Source: Calidithermus roseus (GTDB lineage Bacteria > Deinococcota > Deinococci > Deinococcales > Thermaceae). From it: 64,000 nt of DNA. Position numbers and translations under genes: made by a program. A model generated the notes under the pieces. That model was not told the DNA's origin. It saw nothing but the letters and a program-made list of their open reading frames with translations, and made no database searches. The stretch spans positions 62,001 to 126,000 of the forward strand of contig NZ_QWLA01000002.1 of NCBI RefSeq assembly GCF_003574095.1, in the 5' to 3' direction. This document shows positions 48,054 through 55,635 of the stretch, one piece after another. How positions within the stretch are numbered: position 1 is the first letter of the stretch; every line of letters starts with the position of its first letter.

Positions 48054-48602
48054 TCAGCCACGCAGCAGCAGCACCGGGCCCTCCTCGAGCGGGGGCAGCT
48101 CCTTGAGGCTTTCTAGGCCAAAGACCTCCAAAAAGCGCTCGGTGGTGCCGTAGAGCTTGGGTCGGCCTATGGCCTCCTTCTCGCCCACCACCCGGATCAG
48201 CTCGCGCTCGAGCAACCCCTCCAGCACCCCGTCCACGCTGCGCCCGCGCACGGCCTCGAGTTCGGCGCGGGTAATGGGTTGCTGGTAGGCCACGATGGCC
48301 AGCACCTCCAGCGCGGCCCGCGAAAGCCGGGGGGGATTAGGCCGCAGGACCCGCTCGACGGCATCGAGGTAGCTGGGGTGAACCACCAGCCGCCACCCCC
48401 CCGCCACCCGCTCGATCTGCACGCCGATGGGATGCTGAAGGAGCCAGTGCTGCAGGCCCGCCAACTCCCGCAGGATGCTTTCCTCCGGCGCGAGGGAGGA
48501 GAGCTCGGCTAGGCCCACCGGACGCCCTGCGGCGAAGAGCACCGCCAGTAACTGTGCCTGCGCTGCGTTCATGGTGTCTTGAGCCAGGTGGAAAACGGAC
48601 AT
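48054..48602 (-). CDS. scpB: Segregation and condensation protein B
   Basis: A 182-residue winged-helix protein that joins SMC and ScpA in chromosome condensation. Family segments: AVLFAAGRPVGLAELSSL, LSRAALEVLAIVAYQQPIT, EAVRGRSVDGVLEGLLERE, GRPKLYGTTERFLEVFGLES. A second ATG at 48572 would give a more usual N-terminus (MNAAQAQLLAVLF) but has no ribosome site, while the ATG at 48602 has AAGGAG with no spacer; the start is therefore uncertain. ScpA is not in view. Confidence 0.9.
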   Translation of the reverse strand: MSVFHLAQDTMNAAQAQLLAVLFAAGRPVGLAELSSLAPEESILRELAGLQHWLLQHPIGVQIERVAGGWRLVVHPSYLDAVERVLRPNPPRLSRAALEVLAIVAYQQPITRAELEAVRGRSVDGVLEGLLERELIRVVGEKEAIGRPKLYGTTERFLEVFGLESLKELPPLEEGPVLLLRG

Positions 48603-48622
48603 CTCCTTCCACCGACCCTGGC

Positions 48623-48630
48623 TATACTAC
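48623..48630. promoter_or_regulatory. Overlapping divergent -10 boxes of scpB and pilC
   Basis: TATACTAC holds the plus-strand TATACT (48623-48628), six bases before the pilC ATG, and the minus-strand TAGTAT (48625-48630), 22 bases before the scpB start. As at 3421-3429, the same bases serve both directions. Confidence 0.55.
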
Positions 48631-48634
48631 CAGT

Positions 48635-49855
48635 ATGCCTAGCTTCAACTACAAAGCTCGTGATCGTGAGGGACGTCTGATCGCCGCGGTGATCGAAGCC
48701 GAGGACATCCGCACGGCTGCCCGCTCCCTTCGTGACAAGGGCTTTTTCGTCGCCGAGATCAAGGAGCAGGGCCGGGGTTTGCAGGCGGAGATCAAGCTCC
48801 CTGGGCTCGATCGCGGTCCCAGCCTCAAGGACCTCGCGGTCTTCAGCCGCCAGCTCGCCACCATGCTCTCGGCGGGGCTGCCCATCGTGCAGTCGTTGGC
48901 CATCCTCGAGAAGCAGACCGAGAACAAGAAGTTCCGCGAGATCATCAAGGAGATCCGCACCGAGGTAGAAGGCGGGACCACCTTCAGCGACGCGCTTTCC
49001 AAGCACAAGCTCTTCTCGCGCTTGTACGTCAACCTGGTCAAGGCCGGGGAGACCTCGGGCACCCTCGACGCGATCCTGGACCGGCTGGCGACCTTCCTGG
49101 AGAAAGACCTCGAGCTGCGGGGCAAGATCCGCTCGGCCCTGACCTACCCCACCATCGTCTTCGTCTTTGCCGTCGGCGTGACTTACTTCCTGCTGACCGG
49201 GGTGGTTCCCCAGTTCGCCGGGATTCTGACCGGCCTCGGTTCGGAACTGCCCCTGCTGACGCGCCTCCTGATTGCCATCTCCGATGCCCTGCGCGCGGGT
49301 ACGCCGTTTATCGTCCTCCTGGCCATCGTGGGCTTTTTCGCCTACCGCTCTTACTACCGTACCGAGCAAGGACGCCGGGTGATCGACCGCATCAAGTTGC
49401 GGATGCCGGTGTTCGGCAACCTCAACAAGAAGAGCGCCCTAGCCCGCTTCTCGCGCACTTTCGGCCTGCTCATCACCAGCGGCGTCAACATCGTCGAATC
49501 GCTCGACATCACCAAGGGCACGGCGGGCAACGCCATCATCGAGGACATCCTCGAGGAGACCAAGACCACCATTCAGGCCGGTGAACCCGTTTATGCGACG
49601 ATCCAGGCCTACCCCCAGGTCTTCCCCCCCATGGTGGGCTCGATGATCGCCATCGGCGAGGAGACCGGCGCGCTCGACGTGATGCTGCAGAAGATCGGCG
49701 ACTTCTACGAGCGCGAGGTGGACGAGGCCGTAAGCAGCCTCACCGCCGCCATCGAGCCCATCATGATCGTGTTCTTGGGCGGCGTGGTGGGCCTGATCGT
49801 GGCGGGGATGTTCCTGCCGCTGTTCCAGATCATCAACACCCTTTCCAACCAGTAG
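48635..49855 (+). CDS. pilC: Type IV pilus / type II secretion inner-membrane protein
   Basis: A 406-residue PilC/GspF-family membrane platform for pilus assembly and, in Thermus, DNA uptake. It begins MPSFNYKARDREGRLIAAVI and has two repeated GspF domains (LKDLAVFSRQLATMLSAGLP, then SALARFSRTFGLLITSGVN) with membrane helices at about 170-190, 225-245 and near the C-terminus. The start is set by the leaderless -10 six bases upstream. No pilB or pilT is adjacent. Confidence 0.94.
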   Translation: MPSFNYKARDREGRLIAAVIEAEDIRTAARSLRDKGFFVAEIKEQGRGLQAEIKLPGLDRGPSLKDLAVFSRQLATMLSAGLPIVQSLAILEKQTENKKFREIIKEIRTEVEGGTTFSDALSKHKLFSRLYVNLVKAGETSGTLDAILDRLATFLEKDLELRGKIRSALTYPTIVFVFAVGVTYFLLTGVVPQFAGILTGLGSELPLLTRLLIAISDALRAGTPFIVLLAIVGFFAYRSYYRTEQGRRVIDRIKLRMPVFGNLNKKSALARFSRTFGLLITSGVNIVESLDITKGTAGNAIIEDILEETKTTIQAGEPVYATIQAYPQVFPPMVGSMIAIGEETGALDVMLQKIGDFYEREVDEAVSSLTAAIEPIMIVFLGGVVGLIVAGMFLPLFQIINTLSNQ

Positions 49856-49900
49856 ATGGCTGGAACCTCCTGAAGGCCTCAGAAGCCGTCAGCTGGGAAG

Positions 49901-49950
49901 GGCCTGTGGAGCGTGCTCAAAGCTTTTTCCCGCTCTACAGGCCAAAAGCT
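49901..49950 (+). repeat. Two overlapping hairpins after pilC
   Basis: GGCCTGTGGAGCG (49901-49913) pairs with CGCTCTACAGGCC (49931-49943), 12 of 13 positions. AGCTTTT (from 49921) can instead pair with AAAAGCT (from 49944). The two folds exclude each other. It may be the pilC terminator; a switch role is possible but unsupported. Confidence 0.45.
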
Positions 49951-50004
49951 CTAAGCCTTTCTATCGGCTATCGACCATTGGTGTTAGCGTTAGACTGAAC
50001 CAGT

Positions 50005-50439
50005 ATGCCACACGTCCAATCCGAAATCTTCATCCCCAAGCCGCCCGCCTACGTCTATGCCTGCGCCAAGGACCTCGTGGGGCTCAAGCCCTACCTCAAG
50101 GACGTTCAGAGCTTGCAGGTGCTCGAGGACCACGGCAACCGCTCCAAAAGCGAGTGGGTGGCGGTGGCGATGGGCAAGAAGGTGCACTGGATCGAGGAGG
50201 AGGAGTGGTTCGACGCCGAGCTGCGCAACCGCTTCACGAGCCCCGAGGGCGACTTCGACAAGTACGAGGGGACCTGGGTCTTCGAGGAGGCCGATGGGGG
50301 CACGAGGGTCAGGCTCGAGCTCGAGTACGAGCTCAACATTCCCATCTTCGGCGGCCTGCTGCAAAAGCTCGTGCTCAAGCTGATGAAGGAAAACTGCGAC
50401 GGGCTGCTGGCTGGGCTCAAGGAGCGGGCTATGGCCTGA
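50005..50439 (+). CDS. SRPBCC-family (START-like) protein
   Basis: A 144-residue protein of the polyketide-cyclase/START-like fold: begins MPHVQSEIFIPKPPAYVYAC, has YLKDVQSLQVLEDHGN, and TWVFEEADGGTRVRLELEYE, and ends in a long amphipathic helix. It likely binds a hydrophobic ligand in its cavity. TAGACT (49991-49996) lies eight bases before the ATG, a leaderless layout. The cysS leader begins 30 bases after its stop. Confidence 0.85.
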   Translation: MPHVQSEIFIPKPPAYVYACAKDLVGLKPYLKDVQSLQVLEDHGNRSKSEWVAVAMGKKVHWIEEEEWFDAELRNRFTSPEGDFDKYEGTWVFEEADGGTRVRLELEYELNIPIFGGLLQKLVLKLMKENCDGLLAGLKERAMA

Positions 50440-50457
50440 GGCAGAGCAGGCTCGAGG

Positions 50458-50463
50458 TATACT
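50458..50463 (+). promoter_or_regulatory. Leaderless -10 box of the cysS leader
   Basis: TATACT lies six bases before a short ATG frame (50470). The -35 region is weak. This spacing matches the other leaderless promoters of the window. Confidence 0.55.
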
Positions 50464-50469
50464 CATCCC

Positions 50470-50493
50470 ATGATCTTCGCCGTGCGATGTTGA
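50470..50493 (+). CDS. Putative seven-residue leader peptide ending in Cys
   Basis: The frame ATG-ATC-TTC-GCC-GTG-CGA-TGT-TGA encodes MIFAVRC and stops. The single Cys codon (TGT, the rarer form in this GC-rich DNA) is last, immediately before the stop. It lies between a -10 box and a terminator-like hairpin upstream of cysteinyl-tRNA synthetase. Cys-containing short upstream frames regulate Cys genes in mycobacteria; a similar role is inferred here. A frame this short could also arise by chance. Confidence 0.5.
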   Translation: MIFAVRC

Positions 50494-50504
50494 GCTGAGC
50501 CCGC

Positions 50505-50545
50505 CGCCGGGTGTCTGGTGCTGTCGTGCCCAGGCCCGGCGTTTT
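50505..50545 (+). terminator. Terminator-like hairpin before cysS
   Basis: CGCCGGG (50505-50511) pairs with CCCGGCG (50535-50541); inside, TCTGG (50514-50518) pairs with CCAGG (50530-50534), with a two-base bulge and an 11-base loop, followed by TTTT. It begins 12 bases after the leader-peptide stop codon and ends 45 bases before the cysS start. Confidence 0.6.
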
Positions 50546-50590
50546 CAATCCCCACCACAGCCAGCTCGAGCCAAAATTTAAGGAGATCGA

Positions 50591-52036
50591 ATGCCTCTAC
50601 AGATTTACAACACCCTCACCCGCCAGAAAGAGCTCTTCGTGCCCGGCACGCCCGGCTACGTGGGCATTTACTTCTGCGGCCCTACGGTCTACGGCGACCC
50701 CCACCTGGGCCACGCCCGCGGCCCCATCACCTACGACGTGCTCAGGCGTTGGCTGGAGCATAGCGGCTACAAGGTGCGTTTCGTCTCCAACATCACCGAC
50801 GTAGGGCACCTCGTAGACGACGCCGACGAGGGCGAGGACAAGGTGCAGAAGCGGGCTAAGCTCGAGCGGCTGGAGCCGATGGAGGTCGCCGAGAAGTACA
50901 TGTGGGCCTACTTCGACGACATGAAGGACCTCAACGTGCGCCGCCCCGACATCGCCCCCCGCGCCGCCGGGCACATCCCCGAGCAGATCGACCTCGTACA
51001 GCGGCTGCTCGAGCGCGGCTATGCCTACGTGCGGGGCGGTTCGGTCTACTTCCGGGTGAGGGCCTGGCCCAGCTTCGGCAAGCTCGCCAACCGCCAGCTC
51101 GAGGAGCAGGAGGCCGGAGCGCGGGTTGAAGTGCGCGAGGAGAAGGAGGACCCCCGCGACTTCGCCCTGTGGAAAAGCGCCGACCCCGAGCACATCATGC
51201 GCTGGAAGAGCCCGTGGGGCGAGGGCTACCCCGGCTGGCACATCGAGTGCAGCGCCATGAGCCTGAAGTACCTGGGCGAGGGTTTCGACATCCACTCCGG
51301 CGGCATCGACTTGCAATTCCCCCACCACGAGGCCGAGATCGCCCAGGCCGAGGCAGCCGGTTACCGCTTCGCCCGCTACTGGATGCACCACAACCACGTG
51401 CTGCTGGGCGGCGAGAAGATGGCCAAGAGCACCGGCAACTTCGTGGTGCTGCGCGACCTGCTCAACCGACACGAGCCCATCACGGTGCGCTTCTACCTGC
51501 TGAGCAGCCACTACCGCAGCGTGATGGACTTCACCTGGGAGGGCCTCGAGGCCGCCAAGCAGGGCTACATGCGCCTGCTGAACGCCTACCGCGAGATCCG
51601 CCGCCAGGTCGCCGAAGCCCCCGCCGGGACGCACGCGGGCCTCGAGGCGGCCATCGACGCGCTCGAATCCCGCTTCGCCGCCGCCCTTGACGACGACCTC
51701 AACACTGCCCAGGCCCTCGCCGCGCTCTTCGAGTTCGTCACCGAGTTCAACCGGGCCATGCCGGACAAGCCGGGCCGGGACACGCTGGCGCGGGCCGAGG
51801 AGGTCTTTGGCAGGCTGGGCGAAGGGGTGCTGGGCCTGTTCCCCAAGCGGGTGCTCGAGGCCAGCCTGGGTGGCGAATTGCTCGACGGCCTCATCAAACT
51901 GCTGCTCGAGATCCGCGAGGAAGCCCGCCGCGAGCGCAATTTCGCCCTCTCCGACCAGATCCGCAACCGCCTCACGGAACTCGGCCTCACCGTGGAGGAC
52001 ACACGGGAGGGGCCAAAGTGGAAGGTGGGGGTGTAG
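50591..52036 (+). CDS. cysS: Cysteinyl-tRNA synthetase
   Basis: A 481-residue class I synthetase that charges tRNA-Cys. It begins [19 protein letters not shown]; the HIGH motif is HLGHARG (after [11 protein letters not shown], whose Cys binds zinc), and the KMSKS motif is [23 protein letters not shown] and [16 protein letters not shown] supply further zinc and substrate residues. The C-terminal DALR-type domain and tRNA-binding tail are complete. AGGAG precedes the ATG. It stands behind the putative Cys leader. Confidence 0.97.
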   Translation: MPLQIYNTLTRQKELFVPGTPGYVGIYFCGPTVYGDPHLGHARGPITYDVLRRWLEHSGYKVRFVSNITDVGHLVDDADEGEDKVQKRAKLERLEPMEVAEKYMWAYFDDMKDLNVRRPDIAPRAAGHIPEQIDLVQRLLERGYAYVRGGSVYFRVRAWPSFGKLANRQLEEQEAGARVEVREEKEDPRDFALWKSADPEHIMRWKSPWGEGYPGWHIECSAMSLKYLGEGFDIHSGGIDLQFPHHEAEIAQAEAAGYRFARYWMHHNHVLLGGEKMAKSTGNFVVLRDLLNRHEPITVRFYLLSSHYRSVMDFTWEGLEAAKQGYMRLLNAYREIRRQVAEAPAGTHAGLEAAIDALESRFAAALDDDLNTAQALAALFEFVTEFNRAMPDKPGRDTLARAEEVFGRLGEGVLGLFPKRVLEASLGGELLDGLIKLLLEIREEARRERNFALSDQIRNRLTELGLTVEDTREGPKWKVGV

Positions 52037-52145
52037 GTAGGTAGCCGGGGGTCTAGGGCGTTTTGCGTTTGGCGTACGACGTACGACCCGCGCCCAGCGC
52101 CCCGCGTTAGGCGTTCAGCACCTCGAGAGCGCTAGTATGTGTTGC

Positions 52146-53261
52146 GTGACCCCTCTTGCCTACTTCGAATCCCACCTGCCCAGCATCCTCGCCGACCTCG
52201 AGGCCATCGTCTGCCTCGAATCCCCCTCCCACGACCTTCCGGGGCTCGAGGCGGTAGCCGCCTGGCTCAACGCACGCTTTGGTCGCTTCGGTGAGCTGAC
52301 CCGCGAGGACACCAAGAACGGTCCCATCCTGAGCTTGAAGTTTGGCCACGGTGGCCCCAGGGTGCTCGTCCTTTGCCACTACGACACCGTGCACCCGCGT
52401 GGAGCCTTCGCTTGGAAGGTGGAGGGCGAGCGGGCCTATGGTCCCGGCGTCTACGACATGAAGGGCAACATCGTCCAGCTTCTGTGGGCTATGCGTGCCA
52501 ACGACGAGATGGGCCTGGGGCTGCCGCGGCTCGAGCTGCTCTTCACCCCCGACGAGGAAGTGGGCTCGCTGGCTTCGCGCGAGGCCATCGAGGCGGCGGC
52601 CCGGCGCAACGAGCTGGTGCTGGTGCTCGAGGCCCCCATGGGCAACGGCGATCTCAAAGTCGCGCGTAAGGGCACGGGCATGTACACCCTCACCGCCCAC
52701 GGCAAGCCCGCCCATCAGGGCGTCGAACCCGAGAAAGGCGTCAACGCGGTAGTGGAGCTGGCCCACCAGATTCTCAAGATCGTAGCTCTGCAGGAGTGGG
52801 AAAAGGGTACTACCCTTGGCCCCAACAAGCTTCGAGGCGGCACTGCCGTCAACGTGGTGGCCGCCGAGGCCTCGGTGACGGTGGACTTCCGGGTGTGGAC
52901 TATGGCCGAGTACGAGCGCCTCGAGGTCGCCTTCAAAGCCCTCGAGCCCGTCCTGCCCGGTGCGCGGCTGAGCTTGAGCGGTGGCCTCAACCGCCCGCCC
53001 ATGGAGCCGAGCCCGGCCTCGATGGAGCTCTTCGAGCGGGCCAGGCGCATCGGGGCCTCGCTGGGCCTCGAGCTAGGCGCGGGCCGCGTGGGGGGCGGCT
53101 CCGACGGCAACTTCACTGCCGCATTAGGTGTGCCCACCCTTGACGGCCTGGGCCTTTTTGGCGCGGATGCCCACCAGCTCACCGAGCACGTCGTCATCCC
53201 CGAGATCCCCCGCCGTATCGCGCTGCTGTCGGGCCTGCTGGCCGACCTGGCAGCCCGCTGA
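52146..53261 (+). CDS. M20-family metallopeptidase (carboxypeptidase type)
   Basis: A 371-residue two-zinc aminoacylase/carboxypeptidase of the M20 family, near glutamate carboxypeptidase (CPG2). The zinc and catalytic residues lie in LCHYDTVHPRG, GPGVYDMKGNIVQ, FTPDEEVGS and a C-terminal His in FGADAHQLTEHV. The dimerisation domain (about 180-290) begins after GTGMYTLTAHGKPAHQG. I chose GTG at 52146 because TAGTAT (52133-52138) ends seven bases before it; an ATG at 52137 overlaps that box. The gap before it has repeated CGTACGAC words and no gene. Confidence 0.88.
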   Translation: MTPLAYFESHLPSILADLEAIVCLESPSHDLPGLEAVAAWLNARFGRFGELTREDTKNGPILSLKFGHGGPRVLVLCHYDTVHPRGAFAWKVEGERAYGPGVYDMKGNIVQLLWAMRANDEMGLGLPRLELLFTPDEEVGSLASREAIEAAARRNELVLVLEAPMGNGDLKVARKGTGMYTLTAHGKPAHQGVEPEKGVNAVVELAHQILKIVALQEWEKGTTLGPNKLRGGTAVNVVAAEASVTVDFRVWTMAEYERLEVAFKALEPVLPGARLSLSGGLNRPPMEPSPASMELFERARRIGASLGLELGAGRVGGGSDGNFTAALGVPTLDGLGLFGADAHQLTEHVVIPEIPRRIALLSGLLADLAAR

Positions 53262-53270
53262 GGAGCTCAC

Positions 53271-53744
53271 ATGCTCAGCTCGAGCGCCCAGAAGGTCCAG
53301 GACGCCCTGCACGAGCGGGGTTTTGGTGAACTCCGGGTCGTCGAGATGCCCGCCTCTACCCGCACCGCCCAGGAAGCCGCCGAGGCGGTGGGCTGTAGTG
53401 TGGGCCAGATTGTCAAGTCCCTCATCTTCCGCGGGGCGGAGTCGGGCCGGCCCTACCTGCTCTTGGTCAGCGGCTCCAACCGCGTCGACGAGGCCAGGGT
53501 GGGGGAGAGGCTGGGGGAGCGGCTCGAGCGGGCCAGACCCGAGTGGGTGCGCGAGGTCACCGGCTTCGCCATCGGCGGGGTGCCCCCGGTGGGTCACGCC
53601 ACCCCCCTCGAGGCCCTCATCGACCCCGACCTGCTGCAATACGAGCAGGTGTGGGCCGCGGCGGGCACCCCCAACGCCGTCTTCGCACTGAGCCCGCAGC
53701 AACTCGTAGCCCTGACCGGTGGCCGCGTGATGGCGGTAAATTAG
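53271..53744 (+). CDS. YbaK/ProX-family aminoacyl-tRNA deacylase
   Basis: A 157-residue editing-domain protein that hydrolyses mischarged tRNA (Cys-tRNAPro or Ala-tRNAPro in characterised members). Family features: AQKVQDALHERGFG, VGCSVGQIVKSLIFRG with the conserved Lys, and FAIGGVPPVGHATPLEALID. GAGGAG precedes the ATG. It lies ten bases after the M20 gene and near cysS, which fits a role in keeping Cys charging accurate, though that link is inference. Confidence 0.9.
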   Translation: MLSSSAQKVQDALHERGFGELRVVEMPASTRTAQEAAEAVGCSVGQIVKSLIFRGAESGRPYLLLVSGSNRVDEARVGERLGERLERARPEWVREVTGFAIGGVPPVGHATPLEALIDPDLLQYEQVWAAAGTPNAVFALSPQQLVALTGGRVMAVN

Positions 53745-53748
53745 GTTC

Positions 53749-54033
53749 ATGTTCGGCTTTTTCAAACGGGACGAGCACGTCAAACCCGAGGGTGACCGGG
53801 TGCTGTGGGTGCGGGTGCGGCTGCTCAAGAGCGGGGAGATCGTGGAACTGCGCCTGACCAAAGGTGGCGAAATCTCCGCCGACGAGGGCGGGGGTTACTA
53901 CGTGCGCAAGCACATTATCGGGCCGAAGAGCCTCGAGCGGGCCACGCTGGAGATCTGGTTCAACCGGGCCTACAAGCCCACCCGCAAGGTGGTCGAGGGG
54001 GGCGAACTGGTGCCCATCCGTGAGTGGAAGTAA
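53749..54033 (+). CDS. Small hypothetical protein, 94 residues
   Basis: A short basic, beta-rich protein (begins MFGFFKRDEHVKPEG; VLWVRVRLLKSGEIVELRLT; YYVRKHIIGPKSLERATLEI). I do not recognise the family. TAAATT (53737-53742) lies six bases before the ATG, a leaderless pattern overlapping the previous stop codon. It ends in a nine-base-pair hairpin. Confidence 0.75.
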   Translation: MFGFFKRDEHVKPEGDRVLWVRVRLLKSGEIVELRLTKGGEISADEGGGYYVRKHIIGPKSLERATLEIWFNRAYKPTRKVVEGGELVPIREWK

Positions 54034-54038
54034 AGCCA

Positions 54039-54062
54039 GGCCCTTCCTGTGCGGGAAGGGCC
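54039..54062 (+). terminator. Hairpin after the 94-residue gene
   Basis: GGCCCTTCC pairs with GGAAGGGCC (nine base pairs, loop TGTGCG), followed by CTCGTTCC. The T-run is poor. Confidence 0.6.
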
Positions 54063-54070
54063 CTCGTTCC

Positions 54071-54147
54071 TGGCGCGCCCGGGAGGACTCGAACCCCCGA
54101 CCTACCGCTTAGAAGGCGGCTGCTCTATCCGGCTGAGCTACGGGCGC
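54071..54147 (-). tRNA. tRNA-Arg (anticodon UCU)
   Basis: Full cloverleaf on the minus strand: acceptor GCGCCCG/CGGGCGC, D stem GCTC/GAGC, anticodon stem GCCGC/GCGGT with loop CTTCTAA (anticodon TCT), T arm with TTCGAGT, and an encoded CCA end. Confidence 0.95.
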
Positions 54148-54184
54148 ATCCGCGCGATAGTCTAGCAGACTCTCGCCAGAGGAA

Positions 54185-54206
54185 AAACCCCGCCGAGGCG
54201 GGGTTT
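54185..54206 (-). terminator. Terminator of the tRNA-Gly gene
   Basis: On the minus strand AAACCCCGCC...GCGGGGTTTTT folds into a strong stem followed by T residues, two bases after the tRNA-Gly 3' end. Confidence 0.85.
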
Positions 54207-54208
54207 GG

Positions 54209-54284
54209 TGGAGCGGGAGACGGGATTCGAACCCGCGACATTCAGCTTGGAAGGCTGACGCTCTGCCAACTGAGCTACTCCCGC
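54209..54284 (-). tRNA. tRNA-Gly (anticodon UCC)
   Basis: Full cloverleaf on the minus strand: acceptor GCGGGAG/CTCCCGC, D stem GCTC/GAGC, anticodon stem TCAGC/GCTGA with loop CTTCCAA (anticodon TCC), T arm GCGGG/CCCGT with TTCGAAT, encoded CCA. Confidence 0.96.
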
Positions 54285-54374
54285 ATTGCGCCTGCGGCAC
54301 GACGGAGAACAAAGGGCTGAGGGCAACGATGCTCCCTGCGCTCGGCACTCTGCGCACCGCTTTGGCGGCGCTTG

Positions 54375-54451
<77 letters not shown>

Positions 54452-54505
54452 GTGCAGGACGGAGTTTCTGCGCACCCCTTACTTAGAGAGCGCTTCTGCC
54501 TCCGG

Positions 54506-54541
54506 CTTGTCATTCTGACAGCAAAATACCGGAATGACAAG
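54506..54541. repeat. Inverted repeat downstream of tRNA-Pro
   Basis: CTTGTCATTC (54506-54515) and GAATGACAAG (54532-54541) are perfect arms around a 16-base AT-rich centre, like a small palindromic mobile unit. The stretch 54452-54681 otherwise holds no gene. Confidence 0.55.
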
Positions 54542-54681
54542 GCCTATATCGTGGAAAGCCAGGCCCCTTTCTGAAGGGGCGGTAGCGGTTTTCGCAGCAG
54601 ATCTCCCACCCCACCAGCCATGAGCACCAGCGCGGCGGTAGGAATAACCGACAGCACCCCCCGTAGCCGTGGACCACCCAG

Positions 54682-55025
54682 TTGCCGCCGGAGGAGGAAG
54701 TGTCCTTCCCGGGACTAAAGATGCATAAACGTAGCGGTGCTGTTTCCCAGGAGACCGACCTCTACCTCACCAGTCTGTCGCCAGAGCAGGCCAATGCCGC
54801 TACCCTGGCCCGCCTCAGCCGGGGCCACTGGGCCATCGAGAACCGACTGCACCACAAGCGGGATGTGGCGCTTGGAGAGGATGCCTGTCGTACCCGTAAA
54901 GGCGCCCAGGCTCTGGCTGCCCTGCGCAACCTGCTCCTGGGCTTCCTTCCGACACCCCTGTGTTGCGCAACCTCCGTCGCTTCGCCGTCAATCCTATGCC
55001 CCTGTATCGGTGGTTATCGGGGTAG
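54682..55025 (+). pseudogene. Broken ISAs1-type transposase (C-terminal part)
   Basis: The C-terminal catalytic part of an ISAs1 (H-repeat) transposase: ETDLYLTSLSPEQANAATLA, then LSRGHWAIENRLHHKRDVAL and GEDACRTRKGAQALAALRNL. After about 54945 the frame shifts; in the new frame the expected end (VLRNLRRFAVNPMPLYRWLS) is read to a TAG at 55023-55025. The N-terminal two-thirds is missing. So the copy is truncated and frameshifted. Confidence 0.8.
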
Positions 55026-55469
55026 GGGTGTATATGATAAGAGCCTGCCGTGGAAGTAGAGCCGTTTACTCGCGGTGTAGCCGCGGTAGCAGAGGCCCTT
55101 AGCCAGACGGCAGCGCGGGGCGCGGATGTTCTCGCACACCGGCAAGGGCAGGGTGTCCAGGATGGAGTGCTCGATGTCACCCAGCCGCTGCCACAGGGTT
55201 TTGAACAGCGGCAGCAGGAGGGGGATGAGGTAGCTCACCGCATGGAGCCTGCGGTTGAAGCGGCTGCGGGAGGGGACGAAGCTGAACAACCCCAGCTCCT
55301 GACATCGTTGTAGAGCCTTGTTCTGCCGCCCCCCGTGTTCGAGCGCAGCCAGTATCCATATCGTCAGCACCACACTCGCCGGGGTCTTGCTCTGCGGGTC
55401 ATCGCGGTGTCCCAGAACCTTCACCAGATCGTCTACAATGCAATAGGCCACTAGAACCGTCCAGTTCAT
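55014..55469 (-). pseudogene. Broken IS982-family transposase (N-terminal part)
   Basis: The first half of an IS982 transposase: AYCIVDDLVKVLGHRDDPQS, SRSRFNRRLHAVSYLIPLLL, SILDTLPLPVCENIRAPRCR (first catalytic Asp in ILDT), LAKGLCYRGYTASKRLYFHG, then the homology stops at about 55035, where it runs into the end of the ISAs1 remnant. The rest of the enzyme, with the other catalytic acids, is absent. Confidence 0.78.
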
Positions 55470-55635
55470 AGTGGCCTTTATTGTTCTTCGTGGTTGGGAT
55501 AGGTGGCAACTTGAGTTAACATACGGCGCTTTAGACCTCTTTGGTTTGCCAAGTCACGAACATGGCCGCTCCCATGAAGGCCCCGTTGTTGAACCAGGCT
55601 GGTCACCTCAAATCATTTCGGCAGACAAACTCACC
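55470..55635. other. Non-coding stretch between IS remnant and exporter gene
   Basis: AT-rich compared with its surroundings. I see no gene, terminal inverted repeat or target duplication that I can define by eye; it may hold the outer end of the IS982 copy. Confidence 0.35.

Noticed and set aside
50464-50590. T-box riboswitch before cysS
   Set aside because: I looked for the T-box core and specifier-loop layout and did not see them; the leader is too short.
54682-55469. A complete insertion sequence with paired inverted ends
   Set aside because: No matching terminal repeats or target duplication could be found by eye and both transposase genes are incomplete.
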